The notes below the pieces were generated by a model. It ran no database searches. It worked only from the letters and a program-made list of their open reading frames with translations, and was not told the DNA's origin. The position numbers and the translations under genes were made by a program. Shown in pieces: positions 5,701 through 6,765 of a stretch of 6,765 nt of DNA. Within the stretch, counting starts at the first letter, position 1. Every line of letters starts with the position of its first letter. This DNA comes from Methanoregulaceae archaeon (GTDB lineage: Archaea > Halobacteriota > Methanomicrobia > Methanomicrobiales > Methanospirillaceae): contig DUGL01000004.1 of assembly GCA_013331415.1 (NCBI GenBank), forward strand, positions 10,870 through 17,634. The letters are read 5' to 3'.

Positions 5701-6765
5701 TCATCGACCCCCTCGAGATCGCTCTCGTTGGCCTCTATTTCCTGGTTATGATCGGGATCGGCATCTGGGCATCACGAAAGATCCATACCATGTCCGATTA
5801 TGTGGTTGCAGGGAGGTCACTGGGGTTCTGGGTCTTTACATTCCTGATGATCGCATCGGTCTGCTCGGGTATGTCCCTTCTGGGGGTTTCAGGTCTCGGG
5901 TACCGGTTCGCCTGGCCGACCATATGGGAGCAGATTGCCGTTCCGCTCTCGATTGCATTCTGCATCATATTCTTTGGTGTCAAAATGCACGCGGTATCGA
6001 AGAAAAGTGGTTACCTAACCGTGCAGGACTACTTTGCCCAGCGCTATGAGAGCGAGAGGGGTCTTCGGAGTCTCTCCGCAGTTTCCGGGATTGTGGTCTC
6101 GATGATCTACCTCGCCGGACAGTATACCGCGATCAGCATCGTCCTGATGTGGCTGTTCGGACTCCCCCACGGGGTTGCCCTGCTGATCGGTGCAGCAATC
6201 GTGACGGTATACACCGTTATAGGAGGCTTGTATGCCGTTGCCTGGACAACACTCGTGCAGGGGCTGCTCCTGATAGTCGGCGTCATAATCATGGCTCCTA
6301 TCGTGATCAGCACTGCCGGCGGGTTTACCGCGGTCAATACGTACCTGGGATCCATGAACCCGGCGCTGCTGCTCCCCTACTCCACCGGTCCCGGTGCGAT
6401 CTTCACTCCCGAGTATATCGTGTCTTTCTTCCTGCTGCTCACGATAGGGCTTGCCTGCGCTCCGCACGTGATCAACAATGTCCTGGCGGTCAGAGATGCG
6501 AATTACTTCAAATGGACGCCAATCATTGCATTTGCGATCTACGGGGCCGTGATGTTCCTCCTGAAGTTCTCTGGTTTTGCCGGGGTTGTCCTGGTGAATG
6601 AGGGAGTCTTCACCCTGCCGGCTGTCAAAAATGCATCAGACTTCATCTTTGTCTACAGTGTCCAGCATGCTTTTTTCAGCCTGGCGCTCTGGGGCATTTT
6701 CGCCGTGATTGTGCTCGCTGCAGTGATGTCTACCACGGATCGCCTGATGCTGACCATCGGTACAT
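5697..6765 (+). CDS. sodium:solute symporter (SSS family), C-terminus beyond window
   Basis: Integral membrane carrier that should couple uptake of an organic solute to Na+ (or H+) entry. The frame is open from ATG 5697 to the window end, giving 356 codons of a protein usually near 480-520 residues. SSS marks are an N-terminal span, then DYVVAGRSLGFW (34-45) and ASVCSG (53-58) of the first core helix, TVQDYFAQRY (108-117), the block GGLYAVAWTTLVQG (176-189), and AAVMSTTDRLML (341-352), whose Ser345/Thr346 align with the Na+-site Ser/Thr pair of PutP and related proteins. Two acidic residues important in E. coli PutP are replaced: Asp55 by Val55, and the Asp of the usual WTD..Q block by Thr185. 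The substrate is not evident; proline, pantothenate and acetate carriers share this fold. It is coupled by an ATGA overlap to the small membrane protein upstream and has a strong ribosome-binding site. Confidence 0.9.
   Translation, partial: MIIDPLEIALVGLYFLVMIGIGIWASRKIHTMSDYVVAGRSLGFWVFTFLMIASVCSGMSLLGVSGLGYRFAWPTIWEQIAVPLSIAFCIIFFGVKMHAVSKKSGYLTVQDYFAQRYESERGLRSLSAVSGIVVSMIYLAGQYTAISIVLMWLFGLPHGVALLIGAAIVTVYTVIGGLYAVAWTTLVQGLLLIVGVIIMAPIVISTAGGFTAVNTYLGSMNPALLLPYSTGPGAIFTPEYIVSFFLLLTIGLACAPHVINNVLAVRDANYFKWTPIIAFAIYGAVMFLLKFSGFAGVVLVNEGVFTLPAVKNASDFIFVYSVQHAFFSLALWGIFAVIVLAAVMSTTDRLMLTIGT

Noticed and set aside
6149..6601. 150-codon plus-strand frame inside the symporter gene
   Set aside because: Out-of-frame Arg/Cys-rich translation; the symporter frame carries the family motifs through the same bases.

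Overview
The window looks like chromosomal DNA of a methanogenic euryarchaeon, most likely of the Methanomicrobiales (Methanoregula or Methanosphaerula type). This is inferred from archaeal TATA-like boxes (for example TTTTATAT and TATTTATA) placed about 25-30 bases before likely transcription starts, GGAGGT-type ribosome-binding sites, a moderately high GC content, and the gene set. It is mostly a nutrient-uptake region. I see no tRNA, rRNA, CRISPR array, insertion sequence or phage gene.

Layout. Bases 1-122 (minus strand) hold the first 40 codons of a coiled-coil protein that resembles subunit H of the archaeal A-type ATP synthase. A 202-base divergent promoter region follows, with one TATA-like box for each direction and a perfect 20-bp palindrome. 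Then come livG and livF on the plus strand, overlapping by 7 bases; these are the two ATPases of a branched-chain amino acid (HAAT family) ABC importer. A 523-base spacer without a convincing gene separates them from livK-livH-livM on the minus strand, which encode the lipoprotein substrate receptor and the two permeases. That operon ends in an eight-base oligo-T tract. A 77-base divergent promoter region leads into a two-gene plus-strand unit: a 41-residue single-span membrane protein, then the N-terminal 356 residues of a sodium:solute symporter, cut by the window end.

How the genes work together. LivK, anchored outside the membrane, should deliver an amino acid or similar small ligand to the LivH/LivM channel, powered by LivG/LivF. 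All five parts are present once, but split into two convergent transcription units. A 10-bp motif (TATAGCATGA) lies exactly 26 bases before both livG and livK, in opposite orientation, and could link the two units in regulation. The symporter and its tiny partner are translationally coupled (ATGA overlap) and share a divergent promoter with livK, which suggests that they take up a related or alternative nutrient. The substrate of neither transporter can be read from the sequence.

Nothing here is clearly a new kind of system. The points most worth a second look are the small symporter-associated protein, the symporter's missing acidic residues, the asymmetric LivG/LivF ATPase pair, the livK-livH hairpin and the shared promoter motifs.
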